The notes beneath the pieces were generated by a model. That model did not search any database, was not told the DNA's origin, and saw only the letters and a list, made by a program, of their open reading frames with translations. DNA of 64,000 bases from JAGRKR01 sp041397725 (GTDB taxonomy: Bacteria > Pseudomonadota > Alphaproteobacteria > Rhizobiales > Hyphomicrobiaceae), in contig JAWKVZ010000002.1 in NCBI GenBank assembly GCA_041397725.1, positions 372,001 to 436,000 of the forward strand, given 5' to 3'. The translations under genes and the position numbers were made by a program. Positions 19,227 through 28,000 of the stretch are shown piece after piece. The first letter of the stretch is position 1. The number at the start of each line of letters is the position of its first letter.

Positions 19227-20636
19227 TCAGTAGCGGTAGTGATCGGCCTTGAACGGCCCTTCGGGCGAGACGCCGATGTAGTCGGCCTGATCGGGCCGGA
19301 GCTTGGTCAGCTTCACGCCGATCTTGTCGAGATGCAGCATGGCGACCTTCTCGTCGAGGTGCTTGGGCAACGTATAGACCTTCTTCTCGTACTTGCCCGA
19401 GTCGCGGTTCTGCCAGAGCTCGATCTGCGCCAGCGTCTGGTTGGTGAAGGACGCCGACATGACGAACGAGGGGTGGCCCATGGCGTTGCCGAGGTTCACC
19501 AGCCGCCCCTCGGACAGCATGATGATGCGGTGACCGTCGGGGAATTCCACCTCGTCGACCTGCGGCTTGATGTTCACCCAGGTCATGTTCTTGAGGCCGG
19601 CGACCTGGATCTCGTTGTCGAAGTGGCCGATGTTGCAGACGATGGCACGGTCCTTCATGGCCCGCATGTGGTCGACCGTGATGACGTCCTTGTTGCCGGT
19701 GGCCGTCACGAAGATGTCGGCGCGCGGTGCGGCGTCCTCCATGGTCGTGACCTCGTAGCCCTCCATGGCGGCCTGCAGCGCGCAGATGGGATCGACCTCG
19801 GAGACCATGACGCGGCAGCCGGCGTTGCGCAGGCTGGCGGCGGAGCCCTTGCCGACGTCGCCGAAGCCCGCGACCATGGCGACCTTGCCGGCCATCATCA
19901 CGTCGGTGCCGCGGCGGATGCCGTCCACCAGGCTCTCGCGGCAGCCGTAGAGGTTGTCGAACTTCGACTTGGTGACGGAATCGTTGACGTTGATCGCCGG
20001 GAAGAGGAGCTTGCCCTCCTTCTGCATGATGTAGAGGCGATGCACGCCGGTCGTCGTCTCTTCGGACACGCCGCGGATGCTCTTGGCGAGCTCGGCGAAC
20101 CAGCCCGGCTTCTCCTTGAGGGTGCGTTTGATGAGGGCGAAGAGGATCTCCTCCTCCTCCGAGCCCGGCTTGGCCAGGAACGCGGTGTCGCCCTGCTCGG
20201 CCCGGAGGCCGAGGTGCACGAGCAACGTGGCGTCGCCACCGTCGTCGAGGATCATGTTGGGCGTGCCGCCGTCGCCCCACTCCAGGATCTTGCGCGTGTA
20301 GTCCCAGTAGTCCTTCAGGCTCTCGCCCTTGACGGCGAAGACCGGGATGCCGCCGGCGGCGATGGCCGCGGCCGCGTGGTCCTGCGTCGAGTAGATGTTG
20401 CAGGAGGCCCAGCGGACATCGGCGCCGAGCGCGGCGAGCGTCTCGATGAGCACGGCGGTCTGGATCGTCATATGGAGGGAGCCGGCGATGCGGGCGCCCT
20501 TCAGGGGCTGGCTCGGGCCGTATTCCGTGCGCGTGGCCATGAGGCCGGGCATCTCGGTCTCGGCAATGGCGATCTCCTTGCGGCCCCATTCCGCCAGAGA
20601 GATGTCTTTCACGATGTAGTCCTTGGCAGAAGTCAT
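19227..20636 (-). CDS. ahcY: Adenosylhomocysteinase
   Basis: Splits S-adenosylhomocysteine into adenosine and homocysteine, closing the methyl cycle served by metK in this window. It has 469 residues. The NAD-binding motif is VAGFGDVGKGSA. Conserved blocks include SLHMTIQTAVLIETL, NDSVTKSKFDN and, at the C-terminus, FKADHYRY. The start MTSAKDYIVKD at 20636 is preceded by AAGGAG. A promoter and palindrome upstream suggest regulated expression. Confidence 0.97.
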   Translation of the reverse strand: MTSAKDYIVKDISLAEWGRKEIAIAETEMPGLMATRTEYGPSQPLKGARIAGSLHMTIQTAVLIETLAALGADVRWASCNIYSTQDHAAAAIAAGGIPVFAVKGESLKDYWDYTRKILEWGDGGTPNMILDDGGDATLLVHLGLRAEQGDTAFLAKPGSEEEEILFALIKRTLKEKPGWFAELAKSIRGVSEETTTGVHRLYIMQKEGKLLFPAINVNDSVTKSKFDNLYGCRESLVDGIRRGTDVMMAGKVAMVAGFGDVGKGSAASLRNAGCRVMVSEVDPICALQAAMEGYEVTTMEDAAPRADIFVTATGNKDVITVDHMRAMKDRAIVCNIGHFDNEIQVAGLKNMTWVNIKPQVDEVEFPDGHRIIMLSEGRLVNLGNAMGHPSFVMSASFTNQTLAQIELWQNRDSGKYEKKVYTLPKHLDEKVAMLHLDKIGVKLTKLRPDQADYIGVSPEGPFKADHYRY

Positions 20637-20744
20637 CTGGCGGCTCCTTGCAATTGCGATCGCTGGCGCCCCTGGCGCGGCGCATGTCGTCTCACGTCCG
20701 ATGCGGACGACGGCCGCCGAGGGGTGGTCTGGAGAGTGACGGCC

Positions 20745-20773
20745 TCTATAGCGGCCCCCCGAGGCGAGCGCAA
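20745..20773 (-). promoter_or_regulatory. Predicted ahcY promoter
   Basis: On the minus strand, TTGCGC (20768-20773), a 17-base spacer and TATAGA (20745-20750) lie 109-137 bases upstream of the ahcY start. The palindrome at 20778-20799 ends 4 bases before the -35 box. Confidence 0.6.
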
Positions 20774-20777
20774 GCCG

Positions 20778-20799
20778 GACATAAAGAAATCCTTATGTC
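20778..20799. promoter_or_regulatory. Palindromic operator candidate upstream of ahcY
   Basis: Seven-base perfect arms GACATAA and TTATGTC around an 8-base centre (AGAAATCC) that is itself partly symmetric. It stands out as AT-rich in GC-rich surroundings and abuts the predicted -35 box. The form resembles winged-helix (ArsR-type) sites that control S-adenosylmethionine-cycle genes in Proteobacteria. The identity of the regulator is inference. Confidence 0.55.
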
Positions 20800-20804
20800 T
20801 TTCG

Positions 20805-21039
20805 GCACCGTTCGGTTGCCGGGGTGCAGGGTGTCTCGCAGACCGATGTATCAAAGTGGAAGTATCATAGTAAAAAATCAGATAAAACCCAAGTAAAACT
20901 TTTAATAAAATCAAGATCAAATCAGGCTAAAATCAAGAAAAGACACAGAAAAAAGCCGATGCGCATTGTGTCTTTTTACAGTCCATCAATATTTGGATGG
21001 CAATGTCCGAACCCTGTACATAAAAACAGGAGGCGTGCA
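20805..21039 (+). other. AT-rich leader upstream of the first vWA gene
   Basis: This stretch is far richer in A and T than its surroundings, with many AAAA tracts between about 20860 and 20960. No conserved protein is readable in it. An in-frame upstream ATG (20824) would add a Lys-rich segment without resemblance to the paralogue. The true start is placed at 21040 because AGGAGG lies just ahead. It probably holds the promoter and 5' leader of the vWA pair. Confidence 0.5.
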
Positions 21040-22404
21040 ATGCCAACAAAGTGCTCAGATGCGCGATGCGCAGGCGAGCAGCTGCCCGTGAAAGGCACTG
21101 CTGCTTCCGCTTGCAAGTCGTCTTTCATGCGGTTCCTCGGTGATCGTCGCGGCAACATCGCCATGATGTTCGCCGTCATGACGGTGCCGGTGACCGGTCT
21201 GGTCGGTGCCTCGGTCGACTACGGCAAGGCGCTGCAGCTTCGCGCCAAGGTGCAGAGCGCCGTCGACGCGGCGGTTCTGGCGGCTGGTCGTGAGTATCAG
21301 GTCTCCAGGGACACGGCTCTGGCCTCGGCCCGCGCCGCGACCTACTTCGCTCAGCAGACGGCCGGCCTGCCCGTTACGCTCGGCACGAACTCGGTCGATC
21401 CGACTACGCTGACCCTCCGCCTCGGCGCTCAGGGCACGGCGCAGACCCCCTTCCTGCACATGATCGGCGTGCAGAGCCTGCCCGTCGAGGCGAGCGCGGA
21501 AGCGAAGCTGGCGGTTGGCGGCAACGGCCAGATGAGCTTCGAGATCTCCATGATGCTCGACGTCACGGGCTCGATGCGGGGTTCCAAGATCGAGGACCTC
21601 AAGCTGGCGGCCAAGGATCTCATCGACATCGTGGTGTGGGACGACCAGAGCCAGTACACCTCGCGTGTGGCGCTGGTGCCGTTCTCGGAGTCCGTGCGCG
21701 TCGACCTGATCGGCGCCGAGGTGGCGACCAACGGTCCGAGCCGCATCGACTTCCGCGATCGCTCCGGCCGCAACCGCCGCTACTACCTGGCGCCGGCCTG
21801 TGTCACCGAGCGTACGGGTGCGCAAGCCTTCACCGACGCCGGCCCCTACGGCCAGAACAAGGTCGGCCGCATGTACACGAGCAGCGGCGACTGCTCGCCC
21901 CCGAACCGGGTCGTGCCGCTGTCGAGCGACAAGGTCATGCTGAAGGGCGTCATCGACGGCTTCGTCGCCTCCGGCAACACGGCCGGCCATCTCGGCACGG
22001 CTTGGGCCTGGTACATGCTGTCGCCCAATTGGGACAACGTCTTCTCGCCGCATAGCCGCCCCGTGGCCTACGGGACGCCCAAGGTGCAGAAGATCGCCAT
22101 CCTGATGACGGACGGTGAGTACAACACCGAGTACTGCAACGGCGTCACCGACAGCACCATCAACTGCAACGCGCCCAACGGCTCGTCGACGACCCAGGCT
22201 CGCGCACTCTGCACGAACATGAAGGCCGCCGGCGTCACGGTCTACGCCATCGGCTTCCAGGTGAGTGGCAGTGCCCGCACGACCCTCCGTAGCTACTGCG
22301 CCACGGACACGACCTACTACTACGATGCGGCCGACGGCGAGGCGTTGCGGCAGGCCTTCCGCGACATCGCCCTCAAGATCGCGCAGCTCCGCCTGTCGAA
22401 GTAG
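21040..22404 (+). CDS. Tad-like pilus/secretion-associated protein with von Willebrand factor A domain (copy 1)
   Basis: Protein of 454 residues. A TadE/TadG-like N-terminus (DRRGNIAMMFAVMTVPVTGL, about 36-58) forms the single membrane anchor. From about residue 166 a vWA domain shows the metal-ion site D174-x-T-x-S178 (LDVTGSM), and later ILMTDGEYNTEYC. Eight or so cysteines in the outer region suggest disulfides outside the cytoplasm. The end (DIALKIAQLRLSK) is identical to copy 2. Such proteins occur with Tad (Flp) pilus systems, but no other tad gene is visible here. Function beyond an anchored, metal-dependent adhesion or scaffold domain is unknown. Confidence 0.8.
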   Translation: MPTKCSDARCAGEQLPVKGTAASACKSSFMRFLGDRRGNIAMMFAVMTVPVTGLVGASVDYGKALQLRAKVQSAVDAAVLAAGREYQVSRDTALASARAATYFAQQTAGLPVTLGTNSVDPTTLTLRLGAQGTAQTPFLHMIGVQSLPVEASAEAKLAVGGNGQMSFEISMMLDVTGSMRGSKIEDLKLAAKDLIDIVVWDDQSQYTSRVALVPFSESVRVDLIGAEVATNGPSRIDFRDRSGRNRRYYLAPACVTERTGAQAFTDAGPYGQNKVGRMYTSSGDCSPPNRVVPLSSDKVMLKGVIDGFVASGNTAGHLGTAWAWYMLSPNWDNVFSPHSRPVAYGTPKVQKIAILMTDGEYNTEYCNGVTDSTINCNAPNGSSTTQARALCTNMKAAGVTVYAIGFQVSGSARTTLRSYCATDTTYYYDAADGEALRQAFRDIALKIAQLRLSK

Positions 22405-22432
22405 TCACGACAGCAGAGCTAGAGATAAACCG

Positions 22433-22467
22433 AAGAAGGGCGTCCGAAAGGGCGCCCTTCTTTTTTT
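22433..22467 (+). terminator. Rho-independent terminator after vWA copy 1
   Basis: A perfect 10-bp stem (AAGAAGGGCG/CGCCCTTCTT) with a 10-base loop is followed by a run of T. It lies 29 bases past the stop, so copy 1 and copy 2 are probably separate transcription units. Confidence 0.9.
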
Positions 22468-22629
22468 CACGCGAGCCTTCTGGAAAATTCTGCCATGGTT
22501 TATGAAATGTTTATGTGGCATTTTATCATTTCCAATATTCGATTTAATCTACTGGCATTCGCCATTTTAACGTCGTGGTAACGATTGTTGCCCAAAAGTA
22601 TAGGTGTAGAAAGCATTAGGAGCGTTCAT

Positions 22630-23991
22630 ATGTTCTCCTTGCGTCAGTCACGTTCGTGCCCCGACCAGATCGCCTCGCCGACGCAGAGGGAGCTGGGACA
22701 GAGTGCCGCCTCGCGGTTCGCAGCGGACCGTCGCGGCAACATCGCCATGATGGCCGCGATCCTCATCGTGCCGATGGTCGGCCTCGTCGGTGCCTCGGTC
22801 GATTACGCCAAGGCCCTGCAGATGCGCTCGCGCATGCAGAGTGCGCTGGATGCGGCCGTGCTCGCCGCGGGCCGCGAGTTCCAGGTCAGCCAGGACATCA
22901 GCAAGGCGACGGCGCGCGCCGCCGCGTACTTCCTGGAGCAGACCTCAGGCCTGCCCGTCACGCTCGCGACCAACTCGGTCGATCCCAACACGCTGACGCT
23001 GCGGCTCGGCGCGCAAGGCGCGGCTCAGACGCCGTTCCTGCACCTCGTCGGCTACCAGAGCCTGTCCGTCGAGGCGGGCGCCGAGGCCAAGCTGGCGGTC
23101 GGCGGCAACGGCCAGATGAGCTTCGAGATCTCCATGATGCTCGACGTCACCGGGTCCATGAGCGGCTCCAAGATCGACTCCCTCAAGCTCGCGGCCAAGG
23201 ACCTGGTGGACATCGTCGTCTGGGACGACCAGAGCCAGTACACCTCGCGGCTGGCGCTGGTGCCGTTCTCCGAGTCGGTGCGCGTCGGCAGCCCGATCGG
23301 CTCGCAGATCACGGTCGCCGGCGGCAGCCGCTACGACTTCATCGACCGATCCGGCCGCGGCCGGCGCTACTATCACGCCGTCGACTGCGTGACCGAGCGG
23401 ACGGGCCCTCAGAAGTTCACCGATGCCGCGCCAGCCGGCACGGACAAGGTCGGCCGCATGTACTCGGCCAGTGGCGCCTGCGGGCCGTCGAACCAGATCA
23501 TGCCGCTGACCAGCGACAAGACCGCGATCAAGGGCCTGATCGACTCGTTCGTGGCCACGGGCACGACGGCGGGTCACCTCGGCACGGCATGGGCCTGGTA
23601 CATGCTGTCGCCCAACTGGGCGAGCGTGCTGCCCCAGTCGAGCCAGCCGGTCGCCTATGGCACGCCGCAGGTGAAGAAGATCGCCATCCTGATGACGGAC
23701 GGCGAGTACAACACCGAGTACTGCAATGGCGTCAATGACGGCACCATCAACTGCAACGCGCCGAATGGCTCGTCCACGTCGCAGGCCCGCGCTCTCTGCA
23801 CGAACATGAAGGCTGCCGGCATCACGGTCTACGCCGTCGGCTTCCAGGTGGGTGGCAGCGCCCGCGACACGCTGCGCGACTACTGCGCCACCGACACGAC
23901 CTACTACTACGACGCCGCGGACGGCGAGGCGCTGCGACAGGCCTTCCGCGACATCGCCCTCAAGATCGCGCAGCTCCGCCTGTCGAAGTAA
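22630..23991 (+). CDS. Tad-like protein with von Willebrand factor A domain (copy 2)
   Basis: Paralogue of the previous gene (453 residues), clearly a tandem duplicate. From the membrane anchor (DRRGNIAMMAAILIVPMVGL) onward most residues match, including the metal-ion site LDVTGSM and the last 24 residues. The first 30 residues and the segment around residues 230-300 differ most. The start at 22630 (MFSLRQ) follows AGGAG. It has its own 225-bp upstream region, which is AT-rich. It is followed by its own strong terminator. Confidence 0.8.
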   Translation: MFSLRQSRSCPDQIASPTQRELGQSAASRFAADRRGNIAMMAAILIVPMVGLVGASVDYAKALQMRSRMQSALDAAVLAAGREFQVSQDISKATARAAAYFLEQTSGLPVTLATNSVDPNTLTLRLGAQGAAQTPFLHLVGYQSLSVEAGAEAKLAVGGNGQMSFEISMMLDVTGSMSGSKIDSLKLAAKDLVDIVVWDDQSQYTSRLALVPFSESVRVGSPIGSQITVAGGSRYDFIDRSGRGRRYYHAVDCVTERTGPQKFTDAAPAGTDKVGRMYSASGACGPSNQIMPLTSDKTAIKGLIDSFVATGTTAGHLGTAWAWYMLSPNWASVLPQSSQPVAYGTPQVKKIAILMTDGEYNTEYCNGVNDGTINCNAPNGSSTSQARALCTNMKAAGITVYAVGFQVGGSARDTLRDYCATDTTYYYDAADGEALRQAFRDIALKIAQLRLSK

Positions 23992-24045
23992 GGGTTAGGG
24001 AGAGCTCCGTTCGCCCCCAGGGGATGGGGGCGGCGGAAGCGAAGC

Positions 24046-24077
24046 AGGGGCGCCGCCATGGCGCCCCTCTTTTTTTT
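24046..24077. terminator. Strong hairpin terminator between vWA copy 2 and ptsH
   Basis: A perfect 9-bp stem AGGGGCGCC/GGCGCCCCT with a 5-base loop is followed by CTTTTTTTT on the plus strand. It ends the vWA copy 2 transcript and lies 30 bases from the stop of the convergent ptsH. Confidence 0.9.
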
Positions 24078-24106
24078 GCGCAGTGTCCGGGATCGAGGGC
24101 GGCCGC

Positions 24107-24436
24107 TCAGGCCGGCTCGCCGAAACGGTCGGCGACCAGCGCGACCAGTGCGGCAATCGCCGCTTCGGCCTCCGGCCCGTCCGCCTCGATGTGAATGACG
24201 CTGCCGATGCCGGCAGCGAGCATCATCAGGCCCATGATCGAGGTGCCGCCCACCGTCTGGCTGTCGCGGGTGACGCGGATATCCGCGTCGAAGGTCTCGG
24301 CGCATTTGACGAACTTGGCGGAGGCGCGCGCGTGGAGCCCCTTGACGTTCACGATCGTCACCTCGGCCCCGAACGGCGCGGCGCGGCTCATGATGGCCTC
24401 GCCCGAGCCCGGCGGCGGTGTCGCGTCGGAGCTCAT
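24107..24436 (-). CDS. ptsH: HPr family phosphocarrier of the regulatory PTS
   Basis: Protein of 109 residues, somewhat longer than classical HPr because of a 20-residue N-terminal extension. The phosphoacceptor His35 lies in VKGLHARASAKFV. Ser66 in GGTSIMGLMML is the target of HprK. The start ATG overlaps the EIIA stop (ATGA). A start at 24391 (MSRAAP) would remove the extension. There is no sugar permease here, so the role is regulatory phosphorelay, as in other Alphaproteobacteria. Confidence 0.92.
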   Translation of the reverse strand: MSSDATPPPGSGEAIMSRAAPFGAEVTIVNVKGLHARASAKFVKCAETFDADIRVTRDSQTVGGTSIMGLMMLAAGIGSVIHIEADGPEAEAAIAALVALVADRFGEPA

Positions 24437-24837
24437 TTCTGGCTCGCGAGGAGCTGGCTCGCGACACTGATGTACTTGCGGCCGGCCTCCTTCGCCAGAT
24501 CCACGGCCTCGGTGATGGGCGTGTCGGCACGCACGGACGCGAGCTTGATCAGCATCGGCAGGTTGATGCCCGCGATCACCTCGATCTTGCGCTCGTCCAT
24601 CACGGAGATGGCCAGATTGGACGGTGTGCCGCCGAACATGTCGGTGAGCACGATGACGCCGTCGCCGGCCTCGGCGCGGGCCACGGCGCTCAGGATCTGG
24701 TTGCGCCGCTCCTCCATGTCGTCCTCGGGGCCGATCGAGATGGTCTCGATGCGCTCCTGCGGGCCGACCACGTGCTCGAGCGCCGCCTGAAATTCCCTGG
24801 CGAGGCCGCCGTGCGTGACAATGACGAGACCGATCAT
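24433..24837 (-). CDS. manX: PTS EIIA component, mannose family
   Basis: Cytoplasmic EIIA of 134 residues. The phosphorylated His9 is in LVIVTHGGLA, and the family motif VLTDMFGGTPSN is present. The start at 24837 (MIGLVIVTHGG) is fixed by homology; a longer reading upstream is not conserved. It is the partner of HPr in the incomplete PTS and couples carbon or nitrogen status to regulators, without an EIIB/C transporter in the neighbourhood. Confidence 0.92.
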   Translation of the reverse strand: MIGLVIVTHGGLAREFQAALEHVVGPQERIETISIGPEDDMEERRNQILSAVARAEAGDGVIVLTDMFGGTPSNLAISVMDERKIEVIAGINLPMLIKLASVRADTPITEAVDLAKEAGRKYISVASQLLASQK

Positions 24838-24976
24838 CGGCAGGTCAACCGTTCCTCTTGGTGCAGGGCCTTGCTGCGCTGCATAATCGTCGAAGCCGCC
24901 GCCAGCGTGCAAGCTAGATCATCATCTTGCTCACGGCTTTGGCAAGTCTCGGGGCGCGGGCGGGCGGCGGCAAGCC

Positions 24977-25459
24977 TCATTGCGCGCCGTCCCGCCGCTC
25001 GAGCGCGCCGGCAGCGGTCGCGAGCGCGATCAGCAGTTTGACGGGCGCCGAGGTCTCGAACGGCGCCAGCCGCAGCAGTGGCAGGGCGACGCCCGCGAGG
25101 ACGACACGGCCGTCCTCCGGCATCCGCTCGATCGTCGAGGCCGGGACGAGGTCGGCCACCAGCATGACGCGCGCCGCCGCCAGATGGGGCACGCGCACGA
25201 GGCCGAGGCCGCGCACCTCGATCAGGCCGGCGATGCTCGGAGGGGGCGACGCCAGCAGTGTGTCGCCGGTGCGCTGCAGCACGACCTGATCATCGCTGAC
25301 CAGTCGGCAGGGGCGGTCCGGCAGGAGGGCCAGCGGGCCGGCGCCGATGCAGCGCAAGGCCAGATCCGATTTGCCGGCGCCGGGCGCGCCTCTGACCAGC
25401 ACGGCGTCGCCGCCGAGGGCCAGGCAGGTTGCGTGGACGAGCTCATCGGCGGCGGACAC
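24977..25459 (-). CDS. hprK: HPr kinase/phosphorylase, short alphaproteobacterial form
   Basis: Protein of 160 residues consisting only of the catalytic domain, as usual in Alphaproteobacteria; Firmicute HprK is about twice as long. Walker A is VRGAPGAGKSDLALR (P-loop at residues 24-31). IEVRGLGLVRVPHL is the HprK signature region. It phosphorylates HPr on Ser66. Its start lies inside the 3' end of chvG (17-base overlap), so expression is tied to the two-component system. Confidence 0.92.
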   Translation of the reverse strand: MSAADELVHATCLALGGDAVLVRGAPGAGKSDLALRCIGAGPLALLPDRPCRLVSDDQVVLQRTGDTLLASPPPSIAGLIEVRGLGLVRVPHLAAARVMLVADLVPASTIERMPEDGRVVLAGVALPLLRLAPFETSAPVKLLIALATAAGALERRDGAQ

Positions 25460-27278
25460 TCGGCCCCGTCCTGCTCGATACGGCCGTTGCGGAGGGCAGG
25501 CGGACCACGAAGCGGGCGCCGAGCACTTTCGGCGGGGCCTGGGCGGCGCCCTCGACGGCAGGTGCCGGCTCCGTGCGGTTCTCCGCCCAGATGCGGCCCC
25601 GGTAGGCCAGCACGATCTCGCGGGAGATCGACAGGCCGAGACCGGAGTTCTTGCCGTGCTTGCTCTCGGTTGCCGGCCGATCCGTGTAGAAGCGCTCGAA
25701 CACCTTGGCGAGCCGGTCCTCGGGAATGCCCGGGCCTTCGTCCTCGACGGCGATCTCGATCTCGTCGCCGATGCGGCGCAGGCGCACCGTCACGGTGCCG
25801 TTCTCCGGCGAGAACGAGAGGGCGTTGTCGACCAGGTTCGTGAACACCTGGCCGATCCGCACGTCGTGGCCGCGCACGACGAAGCCCGAACGTGTGTGGT
25901 CGGTGACGTGGAAGGCGATTCTGCGGCTGTCGTCGCTGAAGCGGTCGTTGAAGCCGATCGTCATCGTGTCCAGCATGGAGGCGAGGTCGACGGGCTCCGC
26001 CTGCCGCAGCATCAGCTCGGCGTCGAGGCGCGAGGCGTTGGAGATGTCGGTGATGAGCCGGTTGAGGCGTCTGAGGTCGAGTTGGATAAGCTCGACGAGT
26101 TCGCGCCGTTCGTCCTCCGTCCGTGCGAAGGCCAGCGCCTCCGCCGTACTGCGCGCCGCCGTGATGGGGTTCTTCAATTCGTGCGCGACATCGGCGGCGA
26201 ACTTCTCGCTCGCCTCGATGCGGCGCAACAGGGCTTCGGTCATCTCGCGGAACGCGCCGGACATCTCGCCGATCTCGTCGTCGCGCGCGGAGTAGTCGGG
26301 CAACGATTTGACGTTGGAGATGTCCACCCGGACCTGGTTGGCGGCGACGGCCAGCTTGCGCATCGGTCCGGCGACGGAGCGGGCCAGCATGATCGAGGAG
26401 CCGAGCGTTGCCAGCAGGGCCATGAGCGAGAGCATGGCGACGATCTTGCGCTCGCCGGCGATCAGGTCGTCGATCTCGCCGCTGCGGGTCTGCAGCAGCA
26501 GCGCGCCCTGCACCACCTTGTTGCGGCGGATCGGCACGGCCAGGAAGACGATGCGCCGGCCGCGGTCGTTGGCGCGCAGCATCGCCGTGGCGATGCCGTT
26601 GAGGGCCGCCTGCACCTCGACGTACTCGGTGCCGTTGCCGCGGCCGAGCTCCTTGTAGATCGGCAGGTCGGTCGGCCAGAAGAACGCCAGCAGGCGCGCG
26701 CCGAAATCCTCGAGGCGCCGCATCAGGCCCGGCGTCTCGGAGCTCACGGAGGGGTACGAGACCGGCCGCATCTCCCGCCCGAACAGGATGTCGCTGTCGG
26801 CGATGAAAGTTCCGTCGCGCGTATAGACGCGTGCCCGATTGCGGGTCGGCTGCAGAAGGCGCGAGAGGATCGGTTTGACGTTCTCGGGGCTGATCGGCAA
26901 CTCGTAGGAGGGCAGCTCGTCCTCCTTCTGCTGGATCAGTGCGCCGTCGAGCGAGGGCAGGCGGGTCGGATCGAGGACGATGCTGTCCGTCTGAAGCGCG
27001 GCGTTGGCAGCGATGGCCGCGGCGATGATCTCACCCTGGGTGCGCAGGCTCTCGCGTTTCGCCTCGATCAGCCACGCCTGCTGCTTGCTCAGGTAGAGCA
27101 CGCCGACGATCAGGATGGCGAGGCCCGCCAGATTGAAGAAGAAGATGCGTCCCGCCAGCGTGCGGATCGGGCGCAGGATCGGCAGACGCGGCAGCGCCGT
27201 TCGGACCGAGGTCGCAGCCGTCTCCAGCCGCTGCTTCAGCGGCGGCACGGTGGATCGCCGTTGCGCTTCAACTGCCAT
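25443..27278 (-). CDS. chvG: Sensor histidine kinase ChvG
   Basis: Protein of 611 residues. Two membrane helices (about 44-62 and 275-295) flank a large periplasmic sensor region of about 210 residues, followed by HAMP, then a DHp domain with FAADVAHELKNPITAARS and an ATPase domain with NLVDNALSFSPE and LGLSISREIV. ChvG/ExoS responds to acid and envelope stress in rhizobia and is restrained by the periplasmic ExoR. No exoR is visible here. It is downstream of and coupled to chvI. Confidence 0.93.
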   Translation of the reverse strand: MAVEAQRRSTVPPLKQRLETAATSVRTALPRLPILRPIRTLAGRIFFFNLAGLAILIVGVLYLSKQQAWLIEAKRESLRTQGEIIAAAIAANAALQTDSIVLDPTRLPSLDGALIQQKEDELPSYELPISPENVKPILSRLLQPTRNRARVYTRDGTFIADSDILFGREMRPVSYPSVSSETPGLMRRLEDFGARLLAFFWPTDLPIYKELGRGNGTEYVEVQAALNGIATAMLRANDRGRRIVFLAVPIRRNKVVQGALLLQTRSGEIDDLIAGERKIVAMLSLMALLATLGSSIMLARSVAGPMRKLAVAANQVRVDISNVKSLPDYSARDDEIGEMSGAFREMTEALLRRIEASEKFAADVAHELKNPITAARSTAEALAFARTEDERRELVELIQLDLRRLNRLITDISNASRLDAELMLRQAEPVDLASMLDTMTIGFNDRFSDDSRRIAFHVTDHTRSGFVVRGHDVRIGQVFTNLVDNALSFSPENGTVTVRLRRIGDEIEIAVEDEGPGIPEDRLAKVFERFYTDRPATESKHGKNSGLGLSISREIVLAYRGRIWAENRTEPAPAVEGAAQAPPKVLGARFVVRLPSATAVSSRTGPSVRRR

Positions 27279-27292
27279 GCCCTTGCGGTCTA

Positions 27293-28000
27293 TCAGGCTT
27301 CCTTGAACCGGTAACCCACCCCGTAGAGTGTCTCGATCACGTCGAAGTCGTCGTCCACGACCTTGAACTTCTTGCGCAGCCGCTTGATGTGGCTGTCGAT
27401 CGTGCGGTCGTCGACGTAGACCTGATCGTCATAGGCCGCATCCATCAGCGCGTCGCGCGTCTTCACGACGCCCGGCCGCTGGGCGAGCGCCTGCAGGATG
27501 AGGAACTCCGTCACGGTCAGGGTCACGGGCTGATTGTCCCAATGGCACGTGTGGCGCTCCGGGTCCAGCTTCAGCTTGCCCCGCTCGAGGATGCGGGCCT
27601 GGTCGGTGGCGGTCGCCTGGCCGTCCTTGGGCTGGAAGCGGCGGAGCACGGCCTTGATGCGCTCGACCACCAGCCTCTGCGAGAATGGCTTCGCGATGTA
27701 ATCGTCCGCGCCCATCTTGAGGCCGAACAACTCGTCGATCTCCTCGTCCTTCGAGGTGAGGAAGATCACGGGCATGTCCGAGCGCTGCCGCAATCGGCGC
27801 AATAACTCCATGCCGTCCATGCGCGGCATCTTGATATCGAGCACCGCCAGATCGGCGGGGTCCTCGCTCAAGGCCTCGAGGGCGGACGCGCCGTCGTTGT
27901 AGGTTCTGACCTTGTAGCCTTCGGCCTCGAGGGCCATGCGCAGCGACGTCAGGATGTTCCGCTCGTCGTCGACCAGAGCGATCGTGCTCTTCTCTTTCAT
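27293..28000 (-). CDS. chvI: Response regulator ChvI
   Basis: OmpR-family regulator of 235 residues. The receiver domain (about 5-120) has the phosphoacceptor Asp in LAVLDIKMPRMDG and the conserved Lys in FLTSKDEE. The winged-helix DNA-binding domain is at 135-235, with VYVDDRTIDSHIKRLRKKF. The start MKEKSTIALVDDERN at 28000 is chosen because the receiver fold begins there; the upstream in-frame extension is not conserved. Target operons include exopolysaccharide and motility genes in rhizobia. Confidence 0.94.
   Translation of the reverse strand: MKEKSTIALVDDERNILTSLRMALEAEGYKVRTYNDGASALEALSEDPADLAVLDIKMPRMDGMELLRRLRQRSDMPVIFLTSKDEEIDELFGLKMGADDYIAKPFSQRLVVERIKAVLRRFQPKDGQATATDQARILERGKLKLDPERHTCHWDNQPVTLTVTEFLILQALAQRPGVVKTRDALMDAAYDDQVYVDDRTIDSHIKRLRKKFKVVDDDFDVIETLYGVGYRFKEA

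Noticed and set aside
20637..20777. SAH or SAM riboswitch upstream of ahcY
   Set aside because: No conserved SAH/SAM-II/SAM-IV core or pseudoknot could be traced; the leader looks like a promoter plus palindrome.
20824..21039. Earlier start for vWA copy 1, adding a Lys-rich segment
   Set aside because: The added residues come from an AT-rich leader, have no counterpart in the paralogue, and a good ribosome binding site precedes 21040.
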